A DNA stretch of 64,000 nt from Deinococcus hopiensis KR-140 (GTDB lineage: Bacteria > Deinococcota > Deinococci > Deinococcales > Deinococcaceae). Positions 26,150 through 35,333 of the stretch are shown here, piece after piece. The notes beneath the pieces were generated by a model, which had not been told where the DNA came from, did no database searches, and worked only from the letters and a program-made list of their open reading frames with translations. A program made the position numbers and the translations under genes. Within the stretch, counting starts at the first letter, position 1. Each line of letters opens with the position of its first letter. Where the stretch lies: assembly GCF_900176165.1 (NCBI RefSeq), contig NZ_FWWU01000005.1, positions 248,001-312,000 of the forward strand, in the 5' to 3' direction.

Positions 26150-26323
26150 ATGAGCCACTTTGATCTGAACACCCTCGATGTCCGTACCCAGAACGTCAAC
26201 ACCTCCGGCCCGGTCACGCCAGATTCCACTCCTACGCCCTCGATCATCCTATGGACAGCGACAGGTGGGGCCGCAAGCGTTGTGTATTCGGTCATCACTG
26301 GAACCAGCAAGCGCTGCTGGTAA
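26150..26323 (+). CDS. RiPP precursor 5: single-Cys core ending G-T-S-K-R-C-W
   Basis: 57 aa with AGGAG before the ATG. Residues 1-20 match precursor 4 except one. The core carries T-P-T-P-S-I-I-L-W-T-A-T-G-G-A-A before the shared V-V-Y-S-V-I-T tail, with Cys56. It is the last precursor and is followed 13 bases later by a strong terminator. The pattern of constant leader, variable core and constant ring region is typical of RiPP precursor families. Confidence 0.85.
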   Translation: MSHFDLNTLDVRTQNVNTSGPVTPDSTPTPSIILWTATGGAASVVYSVITGTSKRCW

Positions 26324-26335
26324 ATCAAATAGCGG

Positions 26336-26370
26336 AAAAGACCCTAGAATTCAACTCTAGGGTCTTTTCT
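26336..26370. terminator. Strong terminator of the precursor genes
   Basis: A 13-base perfect stem, AAAAGACCCTAGA with TCTAGGGTCTTTT, around an 8-base loop. A and T tracts on both sides make it work on both strands. It ends the precursor transcript and marks the right border of the RiPP locus before the IS pile-up. Confidence 0.9.
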
Positions 26371-26391
26371 TAATTTCATGTTATACGGATT

Positions 26392-27491
26392 CCGATTAAT
26401 TTGTTATGCAAGGCCACCAATGGAAGAAGGTGAGAGAACGGATTCTCTCCCTCTGCTGTTCCAACCGACGACACTGCTCCGCAAGCAACACGGTCAGGTC
26501 TTCCAGGGTTTCGAAGTGACGATTCTTCAAGGGAGCATCGGTGAGGGACCAAAGGCGTTCGGCGGGTTGCAACTCTGGGGAGTAGGGCGGCAAGAAGACG
26601 AGCTCGATGCCCGGTGGGCACTTTAACTGCGGGGTGGCATGCCACCCCGCACCATCCAAGACCAAGATGATCTCCCGGGTCTTTCCAGCCTGTGTGTCGA
26701 GGGCAAAGCGATCGAGCACAGCCTGGAAGGCCGCCGTATTGACCGTCGGCAACAACCAGTACTGGCTCTCTCCCGTCTGAGGACAGACGAACGCACTGAC
26801 ATAGAGCCATTCATACCGGTGTTGGACACGCACGGTCGGTGCTTTGCCTCGCTCGGACCATTGTTTGCCGACGAGGGGTTTCAATCCCACACGGTGTTCA
26901 TCCATGCACCAGACTTCTACCGCTCGTCCAGTTGCTTCAGTACGCGCCGTAGCTGCTTGGACCACGGCTGGGAGGATTTTTTTGGAACGCTTCCTGAGTG
27001 ACCTGGTTGGCCTCGACATGTCGAGGCCGAGGGACCTGGAGGCTATATCCCACCGCATCCAAAAACGCATAACAGCGGCTCAGATGCACGTCCTTCTCCA
27101 ATTCCTGCTTTACCCAGGACTGCACTCGTGCACCATTCCAGACACCGCCGGCGGCGGTGTCTGCACGAATCGTCCGCGCCAGGAGGAGCACTTCGGCGTC
27201 GCTGAGCAGGGTCGGTGCACCACTGTTCTGGTGTCGCTGATCTTTGAGCCCCGCCAGACCATGTTGGTGGTACGCGTCGATGATTTTGTCTGCACCTTGA
27301 TACGAGTAGCCCGTGAGCTTCAGGGCTTCAGCAGCGCTTTTCCCTTCTGCCAGGAACGCGAGGAGGTGACTGCGTCGTCGTTCCACCGCGCAGCTACTCC
27401 GGCCGTAGATGCCCCAGAAGTCTTCGGCCGTGTGTTGGAAAGTAACCGTTCTGATCTCATTATTATAACTGATTATTCGGAATCCGTATTA
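26392..27491 (-). mobile_element. IS630-family element, second copy type
   Basis: The ends match as ATACGGATTCCGA at 26393 and its inverse at 27477-27489. A TA follows on the right, but the left flank reads TT, so the duplication has changed or the ends are shifted by a base. It carries two transposase frames on the minus strand and abuts the truncated iscB gene at its right end. Its terminal sequence also occurs alone at 47661-47676. Confidence 0.8.
26396..27386 (-). CDS. IS630-family transposase in two frames
   Basis: The first frame (27386 to about 26980) is a helix-turn-helix region (A-A-E-A-L-K-L-T-G-Y-S). The second (about 27000 to 26396) is the DDE domain with W-C-M-D-E-H-R, L-V-L-D-G-A-G-W-H and L-P-P-Y-S-P-E-L-Q-P-A-E. 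They meet at an A7 run (about 26985), where a frameshift would join them. The transposase looks complete. Confidence 0.85.
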
Positions 27492-28049
27492 CTCAGCACC
27501 CCGCTGCTGAACAGGGTGCCTTTCTGGTAGGCCTCGCCCTGGCTTTATGGGTTTCTGCGTGTCAAACGACACCAGTTCCATGGAGAAGGCGTCCAGGGGC
27601 GTGAAGCGGTCCAGTCTCTTCGCCCAGGACCCGGTGGTGAGGACGCGGCGCATCAGGGACGGAGGAAGCCAGCCCTCTGGTTTGGTACGGTTCAGGAACT
27701 CGGCGGGACGGTGACGGAGTGTGCGACTCCGGCGAGAAGCGCGCAGGGCACGTCGAGCGATCAAGCTCTGCTTGACCGCCGGTCCTCTATGAATGAGTTC
27801 AGGGCCCCAGATGCACTGTTTCCCGGTCTTTCCGCCGAGGACCAGGGGCATCCCGGCCGCAAGACGACCGGGACCGAGCTTCAAGGTCAGGGGTTGAGGC
27901 TGCTTGCCCGTTTCCGCTTTCGGGCTGATGAAGGGAAAGCGCCTGAAGACGGCTGCTTTTCCGCCTTCGAGCATCTTCCTGGCCCGTTTTGGGGTGCAGG
28001 GCATCCGGGGCGTGCGGTCCGAGTTAAGGACGAACACTCCGTTGGCCAT
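27490..28049 (-). pseudogene. iscB: Truncated iscB (RRXRR/PLMP-domain RNA-guided nuclease homologue)
   Basis: The N-terminal PLMP-type domain is present (V-F-V-L-N-S, P-R-M-P-C-T-P, A-R-K-M-L, G-K-A-A-V-F-R-R-F-P-F). So is an arginine-rich bridge helix (R-R-A-L-R-A-S-R-R-S-R-T-L-R-H-R) and W-L-P-P-S-L. In the RuvC-I site the usual Asp-Pro-Gly is Gly-Pro-Gly, so the catalytic Asp is lost. The frame shifts near 27530 (Y-Q-K-G-T-L-F continues in another frame) and the gene stops at the IS630 border, losing RuvC-II, HNH and RuvC-III. The ATG at 28049 has AAGGA. Only about 70 bases of the upstream omega-RNA region remain before the next IS. Confidence 0.8.
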
Positions 28050-28153
28050 CACTTTCCTTGGGTACGCGTCAGCGGCATGTAACGTTCGCCCAGAGGGGCA
28101 TGTTCAGGTTCGTCGTTCTAGTGGGTCACTTGCTTTGGGTATAGGCTTTTAGG

Positions 28154-28708
28154 GTGCCGCGTGTCCAGAAAAACCCTTTACGAACCCTGACCGAAGAGGA
28201 ACGCGCGACCTTGGAGCGATTGAGCCGTTCGCATCACACCGCAGCGATTGTCGTCGGCCGGGCGAAGACGATTCTCGCGGTGTCGACCGGCATGGCCTAT
28301 ACCGAAGCGGCTCGGTTGTGCGGACGACGATCCGGTGAGGGGGTCGCGCGTCTGGTCTCCCGCTTCAATCAACACGGGTTAAAAGCACTCGAAACACGTC
28401 CAGGTGGACGTCCTCCCGTCGTCTACGGTTCCGCTGAGCGGAACCGTATCTTAGAGACAGCGCGTCGTACCCCCGATCGGGAGCAAGACGGCACGGCGAC
28501 CTGGTCTCTGGTGACCCTGCAAAAGGTGCTGCGTCGTGAACCCGGATTTGAACGCTTGAGCACCTTCACCATCTTGGGAGTCTTACACGAAGCCGGGTTG
28601 ACCTGGCAGCGGGACCGAACCTGGTGCGAAACAGGAAAGGCTAAACGTCAACGCAAAACCGGCGTGGTCATTGTCCACGATCCAGATACCGAGGCCAAAA
28701 AAAACTGA
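28154..28708 (+). CDS. IS630-family transposase, N-terminal frame
   Basis: 184 aa with a winged helix-turn-helix region (T-E-E-E-R-A-T-L-E-R-L, then A-A-R-L-C-G-R-R-S-G-E-G-V) and a linker ending T-V-V-I-V-H-D-P. It ends shortly after an A8 run (28697-28704), where translation can slip by -1 into the catalytic frame. Confidence 0.85.
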   Translation: MPRVQKNPLRTLTEEERATLERLSRSHHTAAIVVGRAKTILAVSTGMAYTEAARLCGRRSGEGVARLVSRFNQHGLKALETRPGGRPPVVYGSAERNRILETARRTPDREQDGTATWSLVTLQKVLRREPGFERLSTFTILGVLHEAGLTWQRDRTWCETGKAKRQRKTGVVIVHDPDTEAKKN

Positions 28709-29439
28709 TCGAACGCGCATACCTTGAAGGGGAACAAGGTGGCCTGGCGGTGTGGGTCGAAGACGAAGCCGGACCCTACCAGGCCATTTTCCAGCCTGGG
28801 AGCGCCTGGCAACCTGCAGGACAACCGACGCGTCTCCCACACGAGGATGTCCGCGCAGGGACGGCGAAGTTGCTGACCCTCTTTCATCCTGCCAGCGGTC
28901 AGGTCCGTGTTCGTGGAGTGACCAGCTGTACGAATGCGGTGCTTCACCCTTGGCTGCAACAGACCCTCTCTGAAGTGCTCCAACGCCTGCCGGTGGCAAC
29001 GGTGTTGCCACCGGCAGACAACCGTGCGGTGTGGGAAAGGTGGCAAGAAGGACTGAGCGTCAAATTCACGCTGCTCGACACCTTGCCTCCTCTTCGAATG
29101 TTATTGGTACTCGACAATCTCGTCGGACATAAGACACCAGACTTGGTCTGCTGGTTGATGCGGCATGGCATCATGCCGCTGTACACGCCCGTCGCAGGCA
29201 GTTGGCTCAACATGGCCGAGTCCATTCAGCGCATCCTGGTTCGTCGAGCATTGGCCGGTCAATCGCCGACCAGCCCGGCACAAATCATCCAATGGCTGGA
29301 AGCCACTGCTCGAGGATGCAATGCACATCCCACTCCGTTCGTTTGGGGTGGAAAAAGAAGGGCTCGCCGTCAGCGAGCCTATGCCAGGCGACACCCCCTG
29401 GGAGGCTCCAGAGCGACGACCCTTCAGGTCGGCCAGTGA
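28700..29439 (+). CDS. IS630-family transposase, catalytic frame
   Basis: Read from the A8 run, about 245 aa. The DDE residues are in V-W-V-E-D-E-A-G, L-L-V-L-D-N-L-V-G-H and P-V-A-G-S-W-L-N-M-A-E. It belongs to the IS630 subgroup with the G-S-W-L-N motif. There is no premature stop, so with frameshifting the enzyme could be active. Confidence 0.85.
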
Positions 29440-29469
29440 ATGCCTACACCCATGCCAAGTGACCCACTA

Positions 29470-30120
29470 GCACGTCAACGTCCTGGTCTTGGCTGTGGTG
29501 TGGCGAGGTGTAGCTGTGCCCGTGCTCTTTGAGCCGCTGCCCACGGGGGCAGGAGTAATCAGCACGTCCGCCAAATCCTGCTCGGCAACGCCCTTACCTT
29601 CCTGTCAGCTCAGCAGGTGGAGGTACTGATCGCCGACCGGGAGTTCATTGGCCACGATTGGCTTACCCACCTGCTCATCTGTAGCGTCCCCTGCTGCATC
29701 CGTCTGCGCAACAACACCGTCATAGATGACCTACCCGCCGTGCAGTGGTGGCCGAACCGGGGAGTCGATGAACGGGGTTTGATCTCCCACGAAGCCGAAG
29801 TCCATGGCGTGCCGCTTCAGGTGGCTGCCACCGTGGGGCAGGACAGTGAGCGGGTGATCGTGGCAGGCAACGCGCCAGCAGTCTCGCTGCTGGCGCTGTA
29901 CCGCAAGCGATGGAAAACCGCGTGGCTGTTTCGTCACCTGAAATCCAAAGGGTTCAGGTTGGAGAACACACATGGTCTTACATGATCATCTGGAACGACT
30001 GCCGTGCCCGGTGCCCCTGGCCTGCGTGTGGAGCGTGGTCTTTGGATTGGAGGAGCCCAGGGTTGAGGTAAATGTCTTCCAAGACGTGGAGAAGCAGGAC
30101 GAAGGGAGCGCTACGGGGTA
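29470..30120 (+). pseudogene. IS4-family transposase remnant
   Basis: Pieces of an IS4-type DDE transposase: H-V-N-V-L-V-L-A-V-V-W-R-G-V-A-V-P near 29470, I-A-D-R-E-F-I-G near 29630, and Y-R-K-R-W-K-T-A-W-L-F-R-H-L-K-S-K-G (the Y-R-E-K-like signature) near 29910. At least two frameshifts separate them. The N-terminal third is missing, cut at the border with the iscB upstream sequence. Confidence 0.8.
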
Positions 30121-30121
30121 C

Positions 30122-30784
30122 TTACTGCTTGAGTCTGTGCCGAATCTCTGCCTTGAGGCCCTCAGGTAGCCCCTCAATTTTCAGATACTCTACAAGCCGC
30201 TCTGGAGCTTGCATCCAGGTCCGGAAAGCGTCCGCGATGGTCACGCCATGCCCCGGCCGTTCCACCACCTTCAGTTCATCACCGGCACACACGTTACCTG
30301 GAGTTATTACCCGCAGGTAGGCCCCTGTTCGGCACTCCGCAGCGAAGCGCTTCACCCAACGGGGCTCACCCATCTTCGACTGGAAGGTCGCGCACGGAAT
30401 ACGTCCGAAGGTGGTCTGCAGTACCAACGTATCGCCAATGCGCCACGTTTCACCGACTTCGGCGCCGTTTACGTCGACCCCCAATGTGGTCAGGTTCTCG
30501 CCGAAGGTGCCCCCAGGGAGCTCACGCCCAAGCTCGTTTTCCCACCAGTCGTAGTCTTCACGTGCATACGCGTATACTGCCTGGTCATCTCCACCATGGT
30601 TCATGGTGTCGAAGATCCGGTCCCCAATCAGCCCACTCGCCCGCTCAGGTGACAAACCCTTAGGACCAGGCGCGCGTACGGCTACGGCATGCGTGACTGG
30701 CTGTTTACGAATACCGGTAATGCCAACGCTCTTTGCGCCGTTGTGCTCCGGTACCGCAAGATTGACCTGCAGCACACGGCTCAT
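30122..30784 (-). CDS. MOSC-domain protein (YiiM-like)
   Basis: 220 aa. The MOSC fold is shown by D-x-x-x-H-G-G-D-D-Q-A-V-Y-A-Y, P-G-G-T-F-G-E-N-L-T-T and R-I-P-C-A-T-F-Q, which contains the conserved Cys. YiiM-type proteins reduce N-hydroxylated compounds using molybdenum cofactor, as the family is understood. The ATG at 30784 follows a GGGGG ribosome-binding site. Its closest neighbours are IS remnants, so it is isolated from an operon. Confidence 0.88.
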   Translation of the reverse strand: MSRVLQVNLAVPEHNGAKSVGITGIRKQPVTHAVAVRAPGPKGLSPERASGLIGDRIFDTMNHGGDDQAVYAYAREDYDWWENELGRELPGGTFGENLTTLGVDVNGAEVGETWRIGDTLVLQTTFGRIPCATFQSKMGEPRWVKRFAAECRTGAYLRVITPGNVCAGDELKVVERPGHGVTIADAFRTWMQAPERLVEYLKIEGLPEGLKAEIRHRLKQ

Positions 30785-31588
30785 AAAAACCCCCTGGTCT
30801 TGAAAAAGAGCGCTGAGTTGAGGCCAAGGTTTAAGACAGTGACGGCAGGACTGGCGTTCAGGGCAGCTGCACTGGGTGCCCGTCCGACAACATGGGTGCC
30901 GTTGAGCATGCGCAGTTGTTGCGGATGAATGGCCCTACGCGGATTCATTTCCGTAGCAGACTCGACTTGCGCTCCTTTCTCAAGCGCTTTATGGCTGATC
31001 TCGACGTGCACTCCAAGACCCCGACGCAGTCGCCTGGTTTTGCGCTCCCTCGTCTACGCGAGCTTGCCTTGCAATGGCTGGTCATCCTCAGGGTTGTCCT
31101 GGTCGGATTGATGGTAGGCGCCGAGTTCTCATGCTGGAGATCACGTCCGAGAGCACGACGTGGGACGAGGCGGCGAGTGGCCGCATCAGCGCCCAGATCA
31201 TCGAGGCCGGGACCTGGCAGGAGCATCCGGCCACTTGGCCCGAAGTGGTTCAGGGCCTCGCCCCCACCTTTCAGCAGAGACCCAGCCGCATGACGGACAG
31301 GCTGGATCAGGACATTCAGGACTGGGCCGACCAGAAGTGAGCGCCCGAGGAGTTGAACTGATGCCCTGCCTTCCCCCCTCTCCCCCTTCCTGTTGATCTG
31401 TCTGGGCATCAACAGGGAGGGAGCCGGCAGGCCCACGACCCATGCCCGCGGATACGGAGCCACTGTCCAGAAGCATCGCCAGCCTGAAGCGCGGGGATAC
31501 CGAGAGGAATCTCAACCAGGACAGGTTTCCGTTCTCTCATCGTCTCTGGTCAAGCTGTGAGGCAGAGCGGCAGAGCGGGACATTCTGT
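30785..31588. other. Intergenic region with one possible small gene
   Basis: About 800 bases. The best frame is plus strand 31131-31340 (69 aa from M-L-E-I-T-S-E-S-T), which has protein-like composition but a weak ribosome-binding site. A 76-aa minus-strand frame at 30781-31011 overlaps the MOSC start and looks less convincing. No family was recognised and no terminator is obvious. Confidence 0.35.
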
Positions 31589-32845
31589 TTACCAGCCGCG
31601 GCCCTTGATTCGGGCGAGGTCAGTGGAAAGCCTGGCGACGGCAGCCTGTCCGTTTGACTGCCCATTCAGCACACTACTGACCGCAGTGCTGAACGCCTGT
31701 GAAACCTGGTTGTACTTACCCTTGGTCGGGCCGGAGGGACGGGCCACAGCGCTGGTGAAGACGTTGTACAGACTGCCGAAGAAGGGGTTGGCCTTGAGTA
31801 CGGCCTGATCCTTGTACAGGCTCTGGATGGTGGGATTGTAAGCCCCTTCTATGGCCCGAATCTTCTGCTCCTGCGGACCGGTCAGATAGCGGATCAAATC
31901 GATCGCCATGGCCTGATTCTTGGAATAGCCGTTTACTCCCAGGTTCCAGCCGCCCAGAGCAGCGGCAGGCTTACCGCTGGGCCCCGCGGGCAGGGCAGCG
32001 ACGCCGATCTTGCCCTTCACCTTGGAGGCCTGGTCCTGGCCGAGGGCGTAGGCGTACGGCCAATTGCGCATAAAGGCCGCGTTGCCCGCCTGGAAGTCGC
32101 CGCGCGCCTCCTCCTCACTGTAAGTGGCGATGCCTGCGGGGCTGATGGACCGCACCCAGCTGGCAGCGGTATCGAGCGCTTCAGCCGCCCTGGGGTTGTT
32201 GACGGTCACTTTGCCAGTAGTGTCCACGATGGTGCCGCCACCAAAGGAGACGATCCATTCCAGGGCATCGCAGGTCAGACCCTCATAGTTCTTGCCCTGG
32301 AAGACGAAACCCACGAACGTCTTGTTGGTCTTTTGCTCGCCGTCCTGGATCTTCTTGGCCATCAGGGCCAGTTCGGCCCAAGTCTTGGGTGCGCCAGAGA
32401 AACCGTATTTCTTCAGCAGGTCAGTGCGGTAGTACAGCAGCCCCGCGTCGGTGTACCAGGGGATGGCGACCAGCTTGCCGTTCACCACGTTCGCGTCCAA
32501 AATGCCTTTGAAGTGCTGATTCAACTCGGATTCGGGGACCTTGCCCTTCAGGTCTACGAGTTGCCCGGAGAGCAGGCCCGGCCAGATGATGTCGAGCAGG
32601 TACACATCGATGTCACTGCTCCTTGCGGCCAGCTGCTGTTGAATGATGCCGAGGTGGTCATTGCTGCTGTTGGGGCTTTCAAAGAACTTGACGGTGTTGC
32701 CCGTCTTCTTGGCCCAACGGTTCACCCCAGCCTTGCACAGGTCGTAAGCGGTGCCCGCCCCGCAATCGATGGTCACAGTGGCCGCCCCGGCGTGAGCGGC
32801 GGCGAGAGCGGAAGTCAGGCTCAGGGCAATGATCAGTTTCTTCAT
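31589..32845 (-). CDS. Extracellular sugar-type ABC substrate-binding protein (1)
   Basis: 418 aa from an ATG with AGGAGG five bases upstream. The signal peptide is M-K-K-L-I-I-A-L-S-L ... A-H-A-G-A-A. The mature protein is a cluster D/family 1 binding protein (I-D-V-Y-L-L-D, P-W-Y-T-D-A-G-L-L-Y-Y-R, the pattern of trehalose/maltose and related binding proteins). It closes the minus-strand catabolic operon after a 156-base gap from the nitrilase gene. The permeases are 6 kb away beside another binding protein, so the two may share one translocator. Confidence 0.88.
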   Translation of the reverse strand: MKKLIIALSLTSALAAAHAGAATVTIDCGAGTAYDLCKAGVNRWAKKTGNTVKFFESPNSSNDHLGIIQQQLAARSSDIDVYLLDIIWPGLLSGQLVDLKGKVPESELNQHFKGILDANVVNGKLVAIPWYTDAGLLYYRTDLLKKYGFSGAPKTWAELALMAKKIQDGEQKTNKTFVGFVFQGKNYEGLTCDALEWIVSFGGGTIVDTTGKVTVNNPRAAEALDTAASWVRSISPAGIATYSEEEARGDFQAGNAAFMRNWPYAYALGQDQASKVKGKIGVAALPAGPSGKPAAALGGWNLGVNGYSKNQAMAIDLIRYLTGPQEQKIRAIEGAYNPTIQSLYKDQAVLKANPFFGSLYNVFTSAVARPSGPTKGKYNQVSQAFSTAVSSVLNGQSNGQAAVARLSTDLARIKGRGW

Positions 32846-33001
32846 GGTTTCCTCCTGGGAAGTGGGGCTGGACGGGCGTGGAGTGGATAAACGGGCGCGC
32901 CGTGGTCTAGGGCCATCGGGGAAGAGAAACGGAGCCGTGACCACCGAGAAGGATCGACAGACCGCAATGGGCTGCTTGCGTTGGGTATGGGGCATGGAGC
33001 T

Positions 33002-33889
33002 TCACGGTTCCGGCCCCATCGCCGGGCTTCGCTCGTCCACATGGGGGGCCCAGCGCCTGGGATCAATCTGGCCGCCGTACAGCGGCAGCGCCAGCGGCAC
33101 GTCTCCTGGCGTGAATTGCGCCCAAGGCCGGGTCAGGCCGGCGGTGCCGTAGCGGCGTACACGCGGCACATGCTCCAGGTCAAGCACGTCCGTCAGAACG
33201 GTGGCCTCGGTGCCACTCTGTACCCGCACCAGGCCCTCCGGATCGACGATCAGGCTCTGTCCCGTCCCCACCGGCCCGGCTGTGTTCACGCTGACGACAA
33301 AAACCTGATTCACGATGGCGTTCGCGCGGGCCAGCACCACTTCTTGGGCGCGGTCGCAAGTGGTCGTCCTAACGAGGTTGACGACGACCTCCGCGCCCAT
33401 CCAAGCCAGATGGCGGCTGACTTCCGGGAACCAGGCGTCGTAACAGATGTTCAGTCCGATGCGTCCTACGTCCGGCAGGTCGAAGACCACAAACTGGTCG
33501 CCTGGGTCGAACGGCTCATACGGCCGCCAGGGCAAGACCTTACGGTACGAAGCGGCGAGGCGGCCCTCTGGCGACAGCACGACCGCCGTGTTGTAGAGCC
33601 TGCCCTCCGGCCCAACTTCGCAGACACTCCCGGGCAGCAGCCACACGCCGAGGTCGCCCGCCAACTCGGCCAGGGCCTGGACGCGGGGGCCGTCCAATCC
33701 CTCGGCCTGCGCTCGGTAGTCTTCCGCTGATGACGCCTGGCCGTGCAGGTGGAGTTCAGGGTAGATGATCAGGCGTGACTGCGCGAACGTCCGCGCCACC
33801 TGCTGTACATCCTCGGCAAAGGCGAGCAGCGGTTGACCATACGGGTGCGGTAACGCCTGCACCGCCACCAATGGCAGGACCCGTGCCAC
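33002..33889 (-). CDS. Carbon-nitrogen hydrolase (nitrilase superfamily)
   Basis: 295 aa. The catalytic triad is visible: Glu in I-I-Y-P-E-L-H, Lys in Y-R-K-V-L-P-W and Cys in L-N-I-C-Y-D-A-W-F-P-E. Members hydrolyse amides, nitriles or carbamoyl groups. The gene begins 4 bases after the stop of the histidinol-dehydrogenase-type gene, so they are co-translated. An amide bond in the transported compound or an intermediate is the likely target; the substrate is unknown. Confidence 0.9.
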   Translation of the reverse strand: MARVLPLVAVQALPHPYGQPLLAFAEDVQQVARTFAQSRLIIYPELHLHGQASSAEDYRAQAEGLDGPRVQALAELAGDLGVWLLPGSVCEVGPEGRLYNTAVVLSPEGRLAASYRKVLPWRPYEPFDPGDQFVVFDLPDVGRIGLNICYDAWFPEVSRHLAWMGAEVVVNLVRTTTCDRAQEVVLARANAIVNQVFVVSVNTAGPVGTGQSLIVDPEGLVRVQSGTEATVLTDVLDLEHVPRVRRYGTAGLTRPWAQFTPGDVPLALPLYGGQIDPRRWAPHVDERSPAMGPEP

Positions 33890-33893
33890 AGGG

Positions 33894-35162
33894 TTACCGC
33901 ACCCGCAGGCGCATGGAATCGGCGTGGCCGACCATGCCCTCGGTGTCCGCCATGGTGATGAAGGGGGGAGCGACCGTGTGATTCGCCGCGTCGCTGACCC
34001 GCTGCCACGTCACGGTCTTGATGAACTTGCCCACCCACAGACCGCCGGTGTAGCGCGCCGCTCGCCCAGTCGGCAGCACATGATTGGTCCCGATACCTTT
34101 ATCACCGTAGGCCACCGTCGCGTTGCGACCCAGGAACAGCGATCCATAGTTGCTCAGCCGGGCCAGGAACCAGTCAGGATCCTGCGTCTGCACCTCCAGG
34201 TGCTCGGAGGCAACCTGATCCGACACCCGGAGCATCTCCTCGTCGGACTCCACCAGGATGATTTCTCCGTAATCACGCCAGGACGCCCCAGCAGCGTCCG
34301 CGGTGGGCAGCGCGGCCAGCTGACGGTCTATTTCCTGCGTGACGGCCTGGGCCAGAGCGCGTGAGGTGGTGATCAGCACAGACTGAGAATTGGTTCCGTG
34401 CTCCGCCTGGGCGAGCAGGTCAGCAGCCACGAATTCAGGATCAGCGGAGTCGTCCGCGAGGATGCAGATCTCGGTTGGGCCGGCGAGCAAATCAATGCCG
34501 ACCACGCCAAACAGCTGACGTTTGGCTTCTGCCACATAGGCGTTGCCCGCACCGACAATCATGTCCACCGCCTCCAGGGGCGGCGCACCCTCCAGGCCAA
34601 AGGCCATCGCCGCCAAGGCCTGCGCCCCGCCGATCGCGTAGATCTCGTCGGCCCCACTGTGCACCATGCCGTACAACTGTAGAGGATTGACTTTGCCGGT
34701 CCCCCGCTGAAGGGGCGCGCACGCCACGATACGGCCCACGCCCGCCACCTTGGGAACACCCACGGTCATGACCGCCGATGCCAGAATGGGATAGCGCCCT
34801 CCGGGGATGTACGCGCCCACCGCCTGAACGGGAATCTGCTTTTGCCCGATCACCACGCCGGGCAGGGTTTCCTCTTCAAAGTCGGTCAATGTGCGGCGCT
34901 GGGCTTCCGCGAAGTGCTTGACCTGCGCGATGCTGAAATCGATGGCCTGGGTGACCTGCTCGTCCAGCGTTGCCAGTTGCGACCGGATATCGGCTTCCGA
35001 GAGCCGGAATTCGGCGGGTGCGGCGCCGTCGAATTTCTCGCTGTAGCGCCGCACTGCGTCCACTCCCTCGCGCTCAACGTCGGCAATGATGCGCGAGACG
35101 GTGTCCTGAATCTCCTGGTTCACGGCGGCGGGTTGAGGTGGAGCCTTCTTGATGTATTCCAT
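33894..35162 (-). CDS. Histidinol-dehydrogenase-family enzyme (1)
   Basis: 422 aa; the ATG at 35162 follows GGAGA. Family motifs are A-Y-I-P-G-G-R-Y-P, G-N-A-Y-V-A-E-A-K-R, L-L-A-G-P-T-E and A-Q-A-E-H-G-T, where Gln and His bind zinc in HisD, and G-T-N-H-V-L-P-T-G near the end. Its location in a sugar-transport catabolic operon, not in a his operon, points to NAD-dependent oxidation of a hydroxymethyl group, as in sulfopropanediol dehydrogenase (HpsN). A paralogue is at 44446. Confidence 0.88.
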   Translation of the reverse strand: MEYIKKAPPQPAAVNQEIQDTVSRIIADVEREGVDAVRRYSEKFDGAAPAEFRLSEADIRSQLATLDEQVTQAIDFSIAQVKHFAEAQRRTLTDFEEETLPGVVIGQKQIPVQAVGAYIPGGRYPILASAVMTVGVPKVAGVGRIVACAPLQRGTGKVNPLQLYGMVHSGADEIYAIGGAQALAAMAFGLEGAPPLEAVDMIVGAGNAYVAEAKRQLFGVVGIDLLAGPTEICILADDSADPEFVAADLLAQAEHGTNSQSVLITTSRALAQAVTQEIDRQLAALPTADAAGASWRDYGEIILVESDEEMLRVSDQVASEHLEVQTQDPDWFLARLSNYGSLFLGRNATVAYGDKGIGTNHVLPTGRAARYTGGLWVGKFIKTVTWQRVSDAANHTVAPPFITMADTEGMVGHADSMRLRVR

Positions 35163-35333
35163 GCCATCTCCTTCGAGAAAGAAAAATGTCGCGGGACTGT
35201 TGTGAATTTCGGTTGCACAGTGATGAGAGAACTGGACACCCAACGGGAAAGGAGAAGGGAAAACGCTGATGAGCAGGAGTGGAGGCACTGAAGCGGCCGC
35301 GGAGGAGCCGGAACAGATGGTTCGGAATCTGTA

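Larger units (their letters stand above)
28119..29469 (+). mobile_element. IS630-family element, third type
   Basis: The inverted ends GTGGGTCACTTG begin just inside a TA on each side (28119-28120 and 29468-29469). At 1.35 kb it carries two transposase frames on the plus strand. It separates the iscB remnant and its short upstream region from an IS4-family remnant. Confidence 0.9.

Noticed and set aside
25510..26323. The tandem precursor genes as a simple DNA repeat array or CRISPR-like array
   Set aside because: The repeating units are coding, each with its own ribosome-binding site and stop, and spacing varies; there are no short direct repeats with unique spacers.
33894..35162. Annotation as hisD of histidine biosynthesis
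   Set aside because: The two copies sit in a transport and catabolic region under LacI-type operators, with no his genes nearby.
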